From: Aliirhizobium wenxiniae
GTDB lineage: Bacteria > Pseudomonadota > Alphaproteobacteria > Rhizobiales > Rhizobiaceae
Assembly (NCBI RefSeq): GCF_014201355.1
Contig: NZ_JACHEG010000003.1
Span: 310,001-374,000 of the forward strand
Direction: 5' to 3'
Length of the DNA stretch: 64,000 bases
Below are positions 51,254 through 60,899 of the stretch, in pieces. Each line of letters opens with the position of its first letter. The first letter of the stretch is position 1. The position numbers and the translations under genes are program-made. The notes beneath the pieces are model-generated. The model had not been told where the DNA came from. It saw only the letters and a program-made list of their open reading frames with translations, and did not search any database.

Positions 51254-53016
51254 GCGCTCACCAAAGCCGTTCCGGGGTTGCGTAAATACTGGTTCCTGAT
51301 GGCGTCCGCGGCCCAGAAGGCCAGCGCGCCGACGGTTCCGGTTGGGTTTTTTCCGGCGTTATGCGCAAAAGCGGAAGCTCCGACGACAAAAACGTTAGGC
51401 ACGTCCCAGCTCTGCAGATAGCGGTTTACGGCGCTCGTCCGGGGATCGTTGCCCATAACCACGCCGCCCGTATTGTGCGTCGTCTGGTAAGCTAGGGCAT
51501 CCCACCCTTTCTTGAGCTTGGGCACGACGGTTTCGCGTCCGCCTAGCGCATTGCCGAGTTCGACCATGCGGTCGGAGACATAGTGCGACATCCGCAGGTC
51601 GTTGTCCGGGAAGTCGAACGTGATACGCATGAGGGGGCGGCCGAAGCGATCCTTGTAGGTCGGATCGAGATCGAGGTGGTTGTAGCTTGTCGGGTAGCTC
51701 GATCCCTGGGAGAAAAGGCTCATAGTGCTCTTGTAAGCGCTGACCGTCGCTTTCTTCCATTGCGATCCCCATCGAGGGGTGCCGGGTGGCACGGGTCGCG
51801 TGGCGATCGGCCTTCCGTTGCTCGGAAGACAGTTGATCCCAGCTCCGCCGACGAAATCGAGCGGACCGTGATCGAAGGCGTCGCCATTGAAGTCGTCTAC
51901 CGTCTGGCCGAGCGCGCCAGCGGCGATGAAAGGGTTGAAGTTCTTGTCGTCGAAGAAGAACTGGGCACCCGAGACGGTCTGATAGGCGTAGTTGCGGCCG
52001 ATGGTGCCTTCCCCGGTCTGGGGGTCGTAGATCTTCCCGATCCCCGAGAGCATCATAAGCCGGGTGTTGTGCAAGCCGAAGGCACACACGAGCACCATGT
52101 CTGCGGGCTGGTAGAACTCGACGCCGGAGGAGTCGACATAGGTGACGCCGCGGGCCATCTTGCCGGACTTGTCGAGGTCGATATGCAGGACTTCGCTGTC
52201 GGTCCGCAGCTGGAAATTTTTCTTCTTCATGAGAACCGGGAGGATGGTCGTCTGGGCGCTGGCCTTGGAATAGTTGGCGCATCCGAAACGTTCGCAGAAG
52301 CCGCAGAACGTGCATTGGCCCATCGCGACCCCGAGCGGGTTCACATACGCTTCGGAAAGGTTCGCCGAGGGGGTCGGGAACGGATGCCATCCGATAGACC
52401 GCGCCCCTTCGGCGAACAGCGTCGGAGCATAGGTCATCTGCATCGGGGGCAGCGGATAGTCTCTCGACCGCGACGACTCGAAGGGGTTCCCGCCACTCTG
52501 GATCTTGCCGTTGATATTTCCGGCCTTGCCGGATATCCCCGCCAGATATTCAAAACGGTCGTAGTAGGGTTCGATCTCCGCGCCCGTAATACCCCAGTCC
52601 TGTAGCTGAAGGCCTTCGAGACGGGCAGCGCCATAGCGTTCGGTCAATTTCGAGTGGATTTCGAAATCGGAATCCCAGAAACGCCAGGTGTGCCCGTTCC
52701 AGTGGACGCCCGCTCCTCCGACGCCGTTGCCCGGGAGGAAGGAACCGTAGTCGCGGATCGGCAATGCCGTCTGGGAGACATTGTTCCTCATCGTCATGGC
52801 CTCGACGGCAGGCTGAAGGAAGAGGTCGCGCCTGATCCCGTAACGCAGCTCGTCCTGTACATAGCCGATGTTGAAATCGGTTCCGGTGTCTCGCCACGGG
52901 CCACGTTCTATGGCCAGCACATCGAGCCCCTCGTCCGCGAGTTCGTTCGCCAGAATCGAGCCCGTCCATCCGAGGCCTATGATCACGACGTCTTTTCGGG
53001 GAAGAATATTCGTCAT
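51250..53016 (-). CDS. GMC-family FAD oxidoreductase, catalytic subunit
   Basis: 588 residues. The FAD-binding motif VVIIGLGWTGSILANELADE is at residues 10-29, the GMC substrate/FAD loop is in LPGNGVGGAGVHWNGHTWRF, and the C-terminal catalytic block includes THNTGGVVMGNDPRTSAVN and VGASAFAHNAGKNPTGTVGAL. No own signal peptide: such subunits ride out through Tat with the small subunit. It is the third gene of the operon cupin, small subunit, GMC, cytochrome c. Substrate (gluconate, another sugar acid, polyol) is inferred only by family. Confidence 0.95.
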   Translation of the reverse strand: MTNILPRKDVVIIGLGWTGSILANELADEGLDVLAIERGPWRDTGTDFNIGYVQDELRYGIRRDLFLQPAVEAMTMRNNVSQTALPIRDYGSFLPGNGVGGAGVHWNGHTWRFWDSDFEIHSKLTERYGAARLEGLQLQDWGITGAEIEPYYDRFEYLAGISGKAGNINGKIQSGGNPFESSRSRDYPLPPMQMTYAPTLFAEGARSIGWHPFPTPSANLSEAYVNPLGVAMGQCTFCGFCERFGCANYSKASAQTTILPVLMKKKNFQLRTDSEVLHIDLDKSGKMARGVTYVDSSGVEFYQPADMVLVCAFGLHNTRLMMLSGIGKIYDPQTGEGTIGRNYAYQTVSGAQFFFDDKNFNPFIAAGALGQTVDDFNGDAFDHGPLDFVGGAGINCLPSNGRPIATRPVPPGTPRWGSQWKKATVSAYKSTMSLFSQGSSYPTSYNHLDLDPTYKDRFGRPLMRITFDFPDNDLRMSHYVSDRMVELGNALGGRETVVPKLKKGWDALAYQTTHNTGGVVMGNDPRTSAVNRYLQSWDVPNVFVVGASAFAHNAGKNPTGTVGALAFWAADAIRNQYLRNPGTALVSA

Positions 53017-53028
53017 TGCCTGGCTTTC

Positions 53029-53781
53029 TTATTTCGACGCCCAGTCCATCGCACCCAGAATTGATACCGGGGGATGGGGATAGGGTTCGTTGTGTTTGGA
53101 GACGTGGTCGCGATAGTCGTAGCGCGCGCCCGGAAAGCCGAGCATCTTCCAGGAAACCATGTCCTTGTTGCCGCCGTACACGGGGTCTGCGAAGAAGCCT
53201 TCCATGGTGTTGTTCAAGACGAAGCCGAAAAACTCCTTTCCGCCCACGCCGTCCGGCAATTCGATGCGGTCAGCTTCGAGTTCAGTGAGGAAACTGTCCT
53301 GCTGATCGGGCGAAAGATCGCCGAAAGCCTTTCCGTCGTACTTTTCGGCGACGTATCGCGTGATCGCCGCCAGACCGCGGCGATAAAGCTCGCTTGGATT
53401 GGGTTGCCCTTGGTAGCCCTGTTGCGGGATGCCCTTGAGGAACGGCCCTTTCGTATAAAGTCTGCTCGACGAGCCGTAGTCTCCCGCAAGCTGTCGGTCG
53501 ATGTATACCGCGCACCCGGCGTCGTTCCCGCTAACGCTCAGATCGTCTGCGGGAATAAGCCGATCCACGATCGCGCTGACAAGCCGCCCTTCCCCTTCGG
53601 TGAAGAACCGCCAGCCCCCCGGGGAAATCGGCACGGGCGGATCGGCCGACGCCGCCTTCCACGGCAGGCCTCCGGAAAAGGTGCGCCCGAACGCGCTGCC
53701 CGTGGTGCCGACGAGCATTGTCGCCGCCACCGAAGATAGAAACCACCGCCGGCTCGCCCGGAATTGACCTGATTCTGACAT
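53029..53781 (-). CDS. Gluconate 2-dehydrogenase subunit 3-like protein with Tat signal
   Basis: 250 residues from ATG 53781. The twin-arginine signal is RASRRWFLSS followed by a hydrophobic stretch (VAATMLVGTTGSAFG). The body contains the conserved VDRLIPADDLSVSGNDAGCA, VYIDRQLAGDY and PVYGGNKDMVSWKMLGFPGA. It is the small subunit that carries the GMC flavoprotein across the inner membrane. It is 12 nt before the GMC gene. Confidence 0.93.
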   Translation of the reverse strand: MSESGQFRASRRWFLSSVAATMLVGTTGSAFGRTFSGGLPWKAASADPPVPISPGGWRFFTEGEGRLVSAIVDRLIPADDLSVSGNDAGCAVYIDRQLAGDYGSSSRLYTKGPFLKGIPQQGYQGQPNPSELYRRGLAAITRYVAEKYDGKAFGDLSPDQQDSFLTELEADRIELPDGVGGKEFFGFVLNNTMEGFFADPVYGGNKDMVSWKMLGFPGARYDYRDHVSKHNEPYPHPPVSILGAMDWASK

Positions 53782-53822
53782 TTCGGATTTCTCAGTTTGA
53801 AGGATGAAACTGCAGGAAGAGA

Positions 53823-54332
53823 CTACTTCGATCCGGCGGCAATCGAGGGAGCGCCGTCCGCCCAGTCCTGGCGAGCAGGTGCGAAGAAGTCGATGTCGAT
53901 CGTGTCTTCCGTGCAATGGAACTCGTGCGGGACATTCGGCGGGATTACGAGGACAGTGCCCGCTGTCAGAATGAACCTCTTGCCCTGTGATGATACTTCA
54001 CAGCGGCCCTCGGTGATCCAGGTGATCTGTTCATTGGCATGATGGTGTAGCGGGAAAACGCCGCCCTTCTTGACCGTCCACTTGACGATAGTGGATTGTA
54101 CACCGCTCAGGTACTGCCGCTGGACAAATGGAGAAATCTGCTCTTTGGGCTGGGCGTCCAGATCGTAGAGCTGCGGCAGGGCAGCCGTATGCATACTGAC
54201 GGACGGGATGATGCCCTGTCCGGGCGCATCCGCAACAGCACCGTCGGAGGTGACGGTCGAGGCCGGCATGTCCTGCGCGTTGGCGTTACAACAGATGCCC
54301 ACCATGGCGACGGCTAAAACCATCTTCAGCAT
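53823..54332 (-). CDS. Exported cupin-domain protein
   Basis: 169 residues with a signal peptide (MLKMVLAVAMVGICCNANAQ) and one cupin barrel: FPLHHHANEQITWITEGRCE (His cluster and Glu ligands) and PPNVPHEFHCTEDTID. It should act in the periplasm. It is the first gene of the dehydrogenase operon, 41 nt before the small subunit. It may bind the sugar-like substrate or a metal; no reaction is claimed. Confidence 0.85.
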   Translation of the reverse strand: MLKMVLAVAMVGICCNANAQDMPASTVTSDGAVADAPGQGIIPSVSMHTAALPQLYDLDAQPKEQISPFVQRQYLSGVQSTIVKWTVKKGGVFPLHHHANEQITWITEGRCEVSSQGKRFILTAGTVLVIPPNVPHEFHCTEDTIDIDFFAPARQDWADGAPSIAAGSK

Positions 54333-54543
54333 TTTTGCTCCAGTTCGGGTCGGAGATCAGCAAGTGATCGCTCGATTGGATTGTCGAATTGTCAGCGCCG
54401 AATGTGCTTGTTCGGTCATCGCGGTTCTTGGAAAATCCGGGCGTGGCGGATGAATCCACGTCGTTTCAGAAGCCTGTGCCGCCAAGAGGTGCGTCTGCGC
54501 GGACATCCCACCTTCCGGTTCGAGAACGGGGGCTAGGGCGGCG

Positions 54544-55578
54544 CTATGCGATAGGCAGTATCGCAGAGAACAAAAGTCCTGTTGGCGTGATACGCTGGAT
54601 CATCTTTCCGCGCAGTTGGCCCTCTATGATCATGCGCATGAGTTTTGAACCCTGGTTCGGCGCGGCTCCGCAGTCGACCTCGGGGCCACCGATTTCCCTC
54701 CACGAGAAGCCAAGCTCGCCATCATACACTGTCCACTGAACCAGAATTCGGCCTGTATTTACCGACAGCGACCCGTGTTTGAGTGCGTTCGTCGCAAGTT
54801 CGTTCGCCAGCAGCCCCAGCGCGGCGGCCATGTGCGAGCCGACCTCAATGTCGGGGCCCTCGACCATCACCCTCGGCTGGGTCGTGTCGTGATAGGGTGA
54901 CAAGACCGCTGCAAGCACCTCGCCGAGAGGTATCCCAAATTTCCCATCATTTTCGCCGTCGAGAAAATGATGAACCTCTGCAAGGGTTCGCAAACGGTCT
55001 GCGAACTCCTTGGAGTGCTCTTTCGGCAATGAGAGATTGGCGAGGCCTATCGCTGAAGCGTAGACGTTCTTCAGACGATGACGCACCTCGTCGCGCTCCA
55101 ACTCCAGGCGAGCGCTCGCGCTCGCCAATGCGGCCAGGTTTACGCACCGGGAAATAGCCGCGGACGCCGCTCTCACAAGCGTCTGTGCGGCGATGATTTC
55201 GGCCATTGTGTTGTGACTGTCGTAGTAGTCCCGATAGTCGGTCGAAACGACGTTGAATAACGCTGGAAGCTGCTCCACGGATTTCGCGCACCGTCTCACA
55301 GAATTTTCCGTGGTTGCGGCCTCGATTGCCTGTGTTCCGGCCACTGCGGGGACATAGCCGAACGTAATCGCTGCGGCCGGCGCGGTTATGGCAAGCCCTT
55401 CTGAAAACGTCGACCAAACAGGCAATCCGACCTCGCCTCCAGCTTTGATCATCGCGATGGCCTCGACAGAGAGAATACTCCGGACGGCGTTCCGTGCGAT
55501 ATCGGAGATCTGATCACGGTCGTTTGAAGCGGCAATCTGAGCGAGCGCTTCGATGAGGATGGGATAGGGCTGAGGCAT
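54544..55578 (-). CDS. HWE/HisKA_2-family sensor histidine kinase
   Basis: 344 residues from ATG 55578. The N-terminal 160 residues form a GAF-like sensor without membrane spans. The kinase core begins LERDEVRHRLKNVYASAIGL, where the His of RHRLKN is the phospho-acceptor, and the ATPase N box ALGLLANELATNALKHG follows. HWE kinases usually pair with separate or sigma-linked regulators; none is next to it. It lies between the dehydrogenase operon and the condensation-domain gene, divergent from the latter. Confidence 0.85.
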   Translation of the reverse strand: MPQPYPILIEALAQIAASNDRDQISDIARNAVRSILSVEAIAMIKAGGEVGLPVWSTFSEGLAITAPAAAITFGYVPAVAGTQAIEAATTENSVRRCAKSVEQLPALFNVVSTDYRDYYDSHNTMAEIIAAQTLVRAASAAISRCVNLAALASASARLELERDEVRHRLKNVYASAIGLANLSLPKEHSKEFADRLRTLAEVHHFLDGENDGKFGIPLGEVLAAVLSPYHDTTQPRVMVEGPDIEVGSHMAAALGLLANELATNALKHGSLSVNTGRILVQWTVYDGELGFSWREIGGPEVDCGAAPNQGSKLMRMIIEGQLRGKMIQRITPTGLLFSAILPIA

Positions 55579-55832
55579 CTTAGGCACCAAATCTTCGGGC
55601 TAGGCCGTTTGGGTACGGGATGCCTCAATGGCTATTTATTGCACCTCGTCGGGAATAGGACGATTCAGCCCTGCGGGACGATCTAGGTGGCGATTTTCGC
55701 GGGAGCTGGGCCGTAGCATGCCCCCAGACGCCGACACGGGCGGACCTGACGGCGCAACCCGATTCGCCAATATCGATGGGTCGGCTGTCGCTATTGCTTC
55801 GCCATTTGGCAAATTCGGCAGCGAGGCATGAT

Positions 55833-57059
55833 ATGACATTACAAACGCTACAGAAAATCAGGAATCTCGGTACGTTCGAGCATCTTTTCGCCGCTTACGG
55901 AGAGGCAGGAGCGATGGCCTTTTCTGTCGCCGTGCGTGTGGGAAGTGTGGTGCCGGAAGCTGCTCTCGTGAAGGCGCTGTCGACGGTGCAAGCGAGGCAA
56001 CCGCTCCTCCGAGCATCGGTCGGGTGGGATGAGGATCGCGTTCACGCGTTCCTGGTTTCGGAAAATCCTATTCCGCTGACGATGATTGCCAGTCATAAAA
56101 TGCAATGGCACCATGTGGCTCAAGACGAAGTGAACCGACCTTTTTCGTCGGACGCGGGTCCCTTGGTTCGCGCGGTGGCATTAACTGGTGCCTCCGAGAC
56201 CACCATCGTCCTTACGTTTCATCATAGTGTAGCCGATGGCATGGCGGCCCTTTTCGTCATGCACGAGGTTCTGGTGGCCTTGAGCGGTGGCAATTTGAAC
56301 GACCCACCGTCCGCAGACCTCCTGGAGGAAAGGTTGGGAATGCCACTTCCCCAGTTCGTACGAGACACGCCTCGCGGCGATGACAGCCGCTCCGCTGCTT
56401 CATCCACTCCGTCGCAGGCAGACCTGCCGAGAGCCGCGGTTAAAGCCATCGAACTTAAACAGGATCTCACCGAACGGCTCATACATTTAGCCAAATCCCA
56501 AGGCGTGACCGTCAATTCGATGCTGACGGCGGCAGTGGGACGGGCGCAATTGTCGCTGGACGACCGTTGGAAAAGCGAGACCCTGCGGGTGATGTCTCCG
56601 ATAGACTTCAAGGGATTTTTGTCGATCCCCGATCAAGTTGGACTGTTTCTCTCGATCGCGATCACTCCATTCGAACAGGGCGATCGCGAGTTCTGGGCTG
56701 AGGCGCTTCGCGTCGGACAACAGATCGATAAATTTCGTAGCAAGGAGATGGCGAGCCGGATAATCGGCGACCTCGCGAAACGCTTCGCGGACGATGCAAG
56801 TTATGACGCCAGCCGCGAAAGAATAGTCAGCCAGATTCCATACGATACCGTGATGACGAATTTCGGCCTTGTCCGGCTTCCAACCAGCTATGGTGACCTC
56901 GTGGTGGAGAGAGTATGGGCTCCGGTTCTCCGATCCGTTCCGGGACAAAATGTCGTCGCAGCGGCCAGTTTCGGCGGCGTTCTCAGCCTGGTTCATACGA
57001 GCGTCGGCGGTACGGAAGGTCTTCTGGACAGGACGGTCGAGATTCTCCAAGGTCTTTGA
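55833..57059 (+). CDS. Condensation-domain (PapA-like) acyltransferase-type protein
   Basis: 408 residues from ATG 55833 (GAGG upstream). The acyl-transfer motif FHHSVADGMAA (HHxxxDG) is near residues 129-139 and the second half contains SPIDFKGFLSIPDQVGLF and MTNFGLVRLPTSYGDLVV, as in chloramphenicol-acetyltransferase-fold condensation/PapA proteins. Such proteins make ester or amide links between thioester-bound acyl groups and alcohols or amines. No carrier protein or synthetase lies near, so the partners are unknown. Confidence 0.85.
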   Translation: MTLQTLQKIRNLGTFEHLFAAYGEAGAMAFSVAVRVGSVVPEAALVKALSTVQARQPLLRASVGWDEDRVHAFLVSENPIPLTMIASHKMQWHHVAQDEVNRPFSSDAGPLVRAVALTGASETTIVLTFHHSVADGMAALFVMHEVLVALSGGNLNDPPSADLLEERLGMPLPQFVRDTPRGDDSRSAASSTPSQADLPRAAVKAIELKQDLTERLIHLAKSQGVTVNSMLTAAVGRAQLSLDDRWKSETLRVMSPIDFKGFLSIPDQVGLFLSIAITPFEQGDREFWAEALRVGQQIDKFRSKEMASRIIGDLAKRFADDASYDASRERIVSQIPYDTVMTNFGLVRLPTSYGDLVVERVWAPVLRSVPGQNVVAAASFGGVLSLVHTSVGGTEGLLDRTVEILQGL

Positions 57060-57081
57060 AGCAAGCGAAATGCTCGCGATA

Positions 57082-57103
57082 ACGGGCGGCAGCGGCCGCC
57101 CGT
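57082..57103. terminator. Hairpin between convergent genes
   Basis: ACGGGCGGC (57082-57090) pairs perfectly with GCCGCCCGT (57095-57103) around a 4-nt loop, between the acyltransferase-like gene (plus) and the molybdenum-subunit gene (minus). No T-run; may act as a bidirectional pause or 3' stabiliser. Confidence 0.5.
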
Positions 57104-57196
57104 AACGGAATTCAATTCACAGACTGGAGCTTGCAAGCCGCCGGCGCGTAATCGCCCAGACTTTCGAAGAGGCTCCCTCTAGGCGAGAGGTTCTGC

Positions 57197-59347
57197 TCAC
57201 TTTACGGCGCCCTGCGAAAGCGGAAGCGATCTTATCCGTCGTCCCGTCGCGGAGAAAATGGCGTTGGCCAACGCCCCCGCGGCCGCAGCCGTTCCTGCCT
57301 CACCTACGCCGCCCGGCTTCTCGACGCTCTCGACCTGATACACCTCGACCTTGGGTGCCTCGTTAATGCGAAGGATGCGGTAGGTGTCGAAATTGGTCTG
57401 GTCCACCTTGCCGTCCGTGAAGGTCACCTCGTTGAACATCGCGGTTCCCAGTCCGAAAAGCACTCCGCCTTCCATCTGGGCCCGGACGGTGTCCGGATTG
57501 ATGACGATACCGCAATCGACCGCGAGAATGGACCGGACGAGTTTGATCTGCTTTCTCGATGTGATCTCGATGTCGAGGATGTGGGCAAGGTAGCTACCGA
57601 AAGCGACCTGCAGGCTTATTCCTCGTCCTCGACCAGGCGGCAGCTTCTCACCCCAGCCCGCCTTTTCGGCAGCGAGATTGAGCACCGCGAGGCCACGTGG
57701 ATTTTTCGTCAGCATCCGGCGGCGAAACTCGAGTGGGTCTTGGCCCGTTGCGTGTGCCATCTCGTCAACGAAGCTCTCAACCACGAACAGGTTGTGGGTC
57801 GCCCCTACCCCGCGCCACCAGCTCGTCGTAACCCCGGCGGGTTCGTGACGTACGTAGTCTGCGAGGACGGCATCCTCGTCATAGGGCGTTTCCGCAGCGC
57901 AATCGACGGCATCCGGGTCCACGCCGTTGATGAAGGCCGCCGGGGCCCAGCGCGCAAAGACCGAAGACCCTGTCACACGATGGGTCCGGCCAACGAGGCG
58001 ACCGCTGTCGTCAAGGCCTGCGGCGACGCGGTCATAGTAATATGGACGGTAGAAATCGTGCGTCATGTCCTGCTCGCGCGTCCAGACCACCTTTACCGGA
58101 TAACGGATGTCCTTGAGCAGCCGCGCCGCGATCTCGATCGAGTCGATGTCGAGACGCCGTCCGAACGCTCCGCCCATCAGCTGGTTATTCACGGTGACCT
58201 TTTCGGGGGAGAGTCCGGTGGCGTCGGCGACTGCCTTTTGCGCCCGGACGGGAACCTGCGTCCCGACCCAGAGCTCGGCCTTGTCGTTCTCGATGTGCAG
58301 CGTGCAGTTCAATGGCTCGAGGGGCGAGTGGGAAAGAAACGGCGAATGATAGATGGCATCGAGCTTTGTCGCTGCCTTGTCGATGACGGATCTTGCGTCG
58401 TTCTGGTCTCGAACAACAACACCCTGCTTCATCGACACTTCGTCCATTTCGGTGACGATGGAGGCATTAGTGACCGAGGAGTTCGGGCCGTGGTCCCACT
58501 CAACGCCAAGAGCATCGACACCTTGCTTCGCCGCCCACATGTGGTCGCCGATGACGGCAACCGCGTCATCCGTCCGGACGATGTCGCGGACGCCACGTAC
58601 GGCCTTGGCCGCCGCCTCGTCCATCCTCGCGATGCGCCCGCCTTTAACGGGTGCCATTACCAGGGTCGCGTATCCCATGTCCGGAAATCGGGTATCAATC
58701 CCGTAGATCAGCGAGCCGTTGACCTTCGCGGGTGTGTCTATCCGTTTGGCCTTTGTCCCGATAAGCCGGAACTGCGATGGCTCCTTGAGCTTGATCTCCT
58801 TGGGCACCTGACGCGAGGCCGCGCGGGGAGCGATGTCGACGTAGGGGGCCTTTTTTCCCGAAGTGTCATGGTAGATGACCCCTTGTGCCACACGACACTC
58901 GCCGGGTGGCACGCCCCAGCCTTCGGCTGCCGCTTCGACCAGCATGATCCTCGCCGCTGCTCCGGCCTCGCGTAAACGCATCCAGTCAGAGCGGGTGGAG
59001 GTAGATCCACCCGTAGCTTGGTCATAGAGGATCGGATCCATGTATTTGGAGATGTCCGGCGGCGCGGCCTCGACCTTTACCTGGTCAAGGTCGAGTTCAA
59101 GCTCCTCGGCCATGAGCATCGCGCTGGAGGTATAGATACCCTGTCCTACCTCTGTGTGCGGCATGATCAGTGTGATGCCGTCGCCATCGATCTTGACGAA
59201 TGCATTCGGCACGAAGCTTTGCTGATCTCCCGCAGCGGCCACTGCGCGGCGGACGCTGTCGGGAAGTTGCACGGCCAAGACAAGGCCAGCGGTCGCAAGT
59301 GCGGTACCCTTGAGGAAATTTCTACGGGATACGAGGTTCTCGATCAC
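57197..59347 (-). CDS. Molybdopterin-binding subunit of a xanthine-oxidase-family aldehyde/isoquinoline oxidoreductase, with Tat signal
   Basis: 716 residues from GTG 59347 (GAGGA about 10 nt upstream). An ATG at 59584 opens the frame but lies inside the upstream gene. The start gives VIENLVSRRNFLKGTALATA, a twin-arginine signal. The body matches IsoQ beta/aldehyde dehydrogenase large subunits: MPHTEVGQGIYTS, LMGGAFGRRLDIDSIE, TSWWRGVGATHNLFVVESFVDE and GGVGEAGTAAAAGALANAI with the catalytic Glu. It acts in the periplasm with the [2Fe-2S] subunit directly upstream. Oxidises aldehydes or N-heterocycles; the substrate is not certain. Confidence 0.94.
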   Translation of the reverse strand: MIENLVSRRNFLKGTALATAGLVLAVQLPDSVRRAVAAAGDQQSFVPNAFVKIDGDGITLIMPHTEVGQGIYTSSAMLMAEELELDLDQVKVEAAPPDISKYMDPILYDQATGGSTSTRSDWMRLREAGAAARIMLVEAAAEGWGVPPGECRVAQGVIYHDTSGKKAPYVDIAPRAASRQVPKEIKLKEPSQFRLIGTKAKRIDTPAKVNGSLIYGIDTRFPDMGYATLVMAPVKGGRIARMDEAAAKAVRGVRDIVRTDDAVAVIGDHMWAAKQGVDALGVEWDHGPNSSVTNASIVTEMDEVSMKQGVVVRDQNDARSVIDKAATKLDAIYHSPFLSHSPLEPLNCTLHIENDKAELWVGTQVPVRAQKAVADATGLSPEKVTVNNQLMGGAFGRRLDIDSIEIAARLLKDIRYPVKVVWTREQDMTHDFYRPYYYDRVAAGLDDSGRLVGRTHRVTGSSVFARWAPAAFINGVDPDAVDCAAETPYDEDAVLADYVRHEPAGVTTSWWRGVGATHNLFVVESFVDEMAHATGQDPLEFRRRMLTKNPRGLAVLNLAAEKAGWGEKLPPGRGRGISLQVAFGSYLAHILDIEITSRKQIKLVRSILAVDCGIVINPDTVRAQMEGGVLFGLGTAMFNEVTFTDGKVDQTNFDTYRILRINEAPKVEVYQVESVEKPGGVGEAGTAAAAGALANAIFSATGRRIRSLPLSQGAVK

Positions 59348-59357
59348 TGTGGCATCC

Positions 59358-59807
59358 TCACACTGCAATCGAATGGATAGCTTCACGGATTCGCACATAC
59401 GTGCCGCAGCGGCAGATATTGCCTGCCATCGCATCGTCGATATCGGTATCGGTCGGGTTTGAGTTCTCGTTGAGGAGCGCTGCCGCGGACATGATCTGCC
59501 CCGACTGACAGTACCCGCACTGCACGACTTCTTTTTCGAGCCAGGCAGCCTGAACCTTGGCACCGACGGGAGTGTCCCCGACACCCTCGATCGTGGTGAC
59601 GGGCTGACCGTAGACTGAATCCATAGTCGTCTGACAGGACCTCACCGCCACGCCGTCGAGATGGACAGTACATGCACCGCATTGGGCGATCCCACATCCA
59701 TATTTGGTTCCCGTCATGCCGAGCACATCTCGAAGTACCCAAAGCAGGGGCATATCGTCCGGCACATCGATGTCGTGGACATTCCCGTTGATTGTAACCT
59801 GTTTCAT
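59358..59807 (-). CDS. [2Fe-2S] subunit of the molybdenum hydroxylase
   Basis: 149 residues with both iron-sulphur sites: [15 protein letters not shown] plus Cys of VRSC (plant ferredoxin type), and [10 protein letters not shown] with ICRCGTY (helical type). This is the IorA/CoxS-like small subunit. Its stop is 10 nt before the GTG of the large subunit, so they are co-transcribed. No FAD subunit is present, normal for the isoquinoline oxidoreductase type. A cytochrome c subunit often accompanies such pairs; none adjacent. Confidence 0.95.
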   Translation of the reverse strand: MKQVTINGNVHDIDVPDDMPLLWVLRDVLGMTGTKYGCGIAQCGACTVHLDGVAVRSCQTTMDSVYGQPVTTIEGVGDTPVGAKVQAAWLEKEVVQCGYCQSGQIMSAAALLNENSNPTDTDIDDAMAGNICRCGTYVRIREAIHSIAV

Positions 59808-60093
59808 GGCTCACCCTTCTCCGTCACCTGATGTCGAACGCAGAACCGGCCGCCCGATCGCGCGTGATCTGATCCGCGAGTGCTCGGGTGCATTCGCTGG
59901 ATGCGGAAAAAACCACCGTGCCACGTGCGCCGGACACTCGCAGCGTCATTGGGTATCTTACTGGAGGTGGACTCTGAAAAATTGGACGATTCCGCACTGG
60001 AGCGTGGGAACCCAGGCGGACGCGGTAGGACAATACAGGAGGCAAAGGTGACCGCATCGCTTATCTGCGCCTAGCTCCTTAATTGCCGTTCAT
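59808..60093. other. Intergenic region between molybdenum hydroxylase and AraC genes
   Basis: 286 nt. No gene with a ribosome site or protein-like composition. It should hold the promoter of the hydroxylase operon (minus). No distinct operator seen. Confidence 0.4.
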
Positions 60094-60672
60094 TCAGAGA
60101 GCGGCAAGGGGCTGGTCGAGGTGGCCACTTCCTTGGCGTGTTCCCACAGTCAGGTAATCCCACTGCGTCGATTGCGCGACAGAAGCGCTCTTACGCCATT
60201 TCAGGGGTGTCGTTCCGACGAGGCGTTTGAACACCTTGGAGAGGTGAGCCTGGTCGCTCAGCCCGCAAGCGTGCGCGATCTGGCTCAACGGTTCGTCCGT
60301 CGAAGCGATCAGGTACTTCGCGGCCTCGATACGTCTGGATAGAACGTAATCATAGGGCGGGCGCCCGAAAGTGACGTTGAAGCCCTTGGAAAACCTGCTG
60401 ACGCTCAGGCGCACCTGGTCGCTGAGATCGGATACTCGCAGCTTGGAATCGACGTTCCCGTCAACGTAGCGAATGATTTTCTTGCGCTGCCACTCGCTCA
60501 GGCCAGCGGTAGCCTTCTCTTTGGCCTCAACCGATGTCGCGATCCGCTTGTCAGCAAGGCTCTGTCTTTCGATCAAACCTTTGATGGCGCGGTAGTCTGC
60601 CTCCAGGCCCCAGGTCTTGGAACCATTTGCTTCGTCCTGGAGCGGGATGAATGAGATCGTCTTGTTCATCAC
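60094..60672 (-). CDS. AraC-family transcriptional regulator
   Basis: 192 residues. The C-terminal AraC double helix-turn-helix spans about 80-175: DLSDQVRLSVSRFSKGFNVTFG, PPYDYVLSRRIEAAKYLIAS and LSQIAHACGLSDQAHLSKVFKR. The N-terminal part is short (about 65 residues), without a cupin sensor domain. It lies upstream of, and in the same direction as, the molybdenum hydroxylase operon, which it likely regulates. Ends with a region rich in polar residues. Confidence 0.9.
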   Translation of the reverse strand: MMNKTISFIPLQDEANGSKTWGLEADYRAIKGLIERQSLADKRIATSVEAKEKATAGLSEWQRKKIIRYVDGNVDSKLRVSDLSDQVRLSVSRFSKGFNVTFGRPPYDYVLSRRIEAAKYLIASTDEPLSQIAHACGLSDQAHLSKVFKRLVGTTPLKWRKSASVAQSTQWDYLTVGTRQGSGHLDQPLAAL

Positions 60673-60899
60673 GATGTCCTCGCTGTTTCGATGCAGTGAG
60701 GTTGCCGTGTTGAGAGGCGTGAAATCGAGTTATGAGATGTAAAAAGAAGTTATGGCTCTTAATGCCAGCGTTAACATTCGCCGGGACCGAATTTTACAAT
60801 ACCGACATCGCGTAACCGCGTAATTGCGAGCGTATTACCCGCTAAAAATCAGATGGTTAGCGAGGTTCCATTGGCCAATGCAAGTTTGATGAGGCTTCC
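60673..60899. promoter_or_regulatory. AT-rich divergent promoter region
   Basis: 227 nt between AraC (minus) and the SDR-like gene (plus), clearly richer in A and T than the flanks. Promoters of both genes lie here. No clear palindrome recognised. Confidence 0.4.

Noticed and set aside
57581..58975. Plus-strand open frame of 464 codons
   Set aside because: Exactly antisense to the molybdenum-subunit gene with its conserved blocks; no family resemblance.
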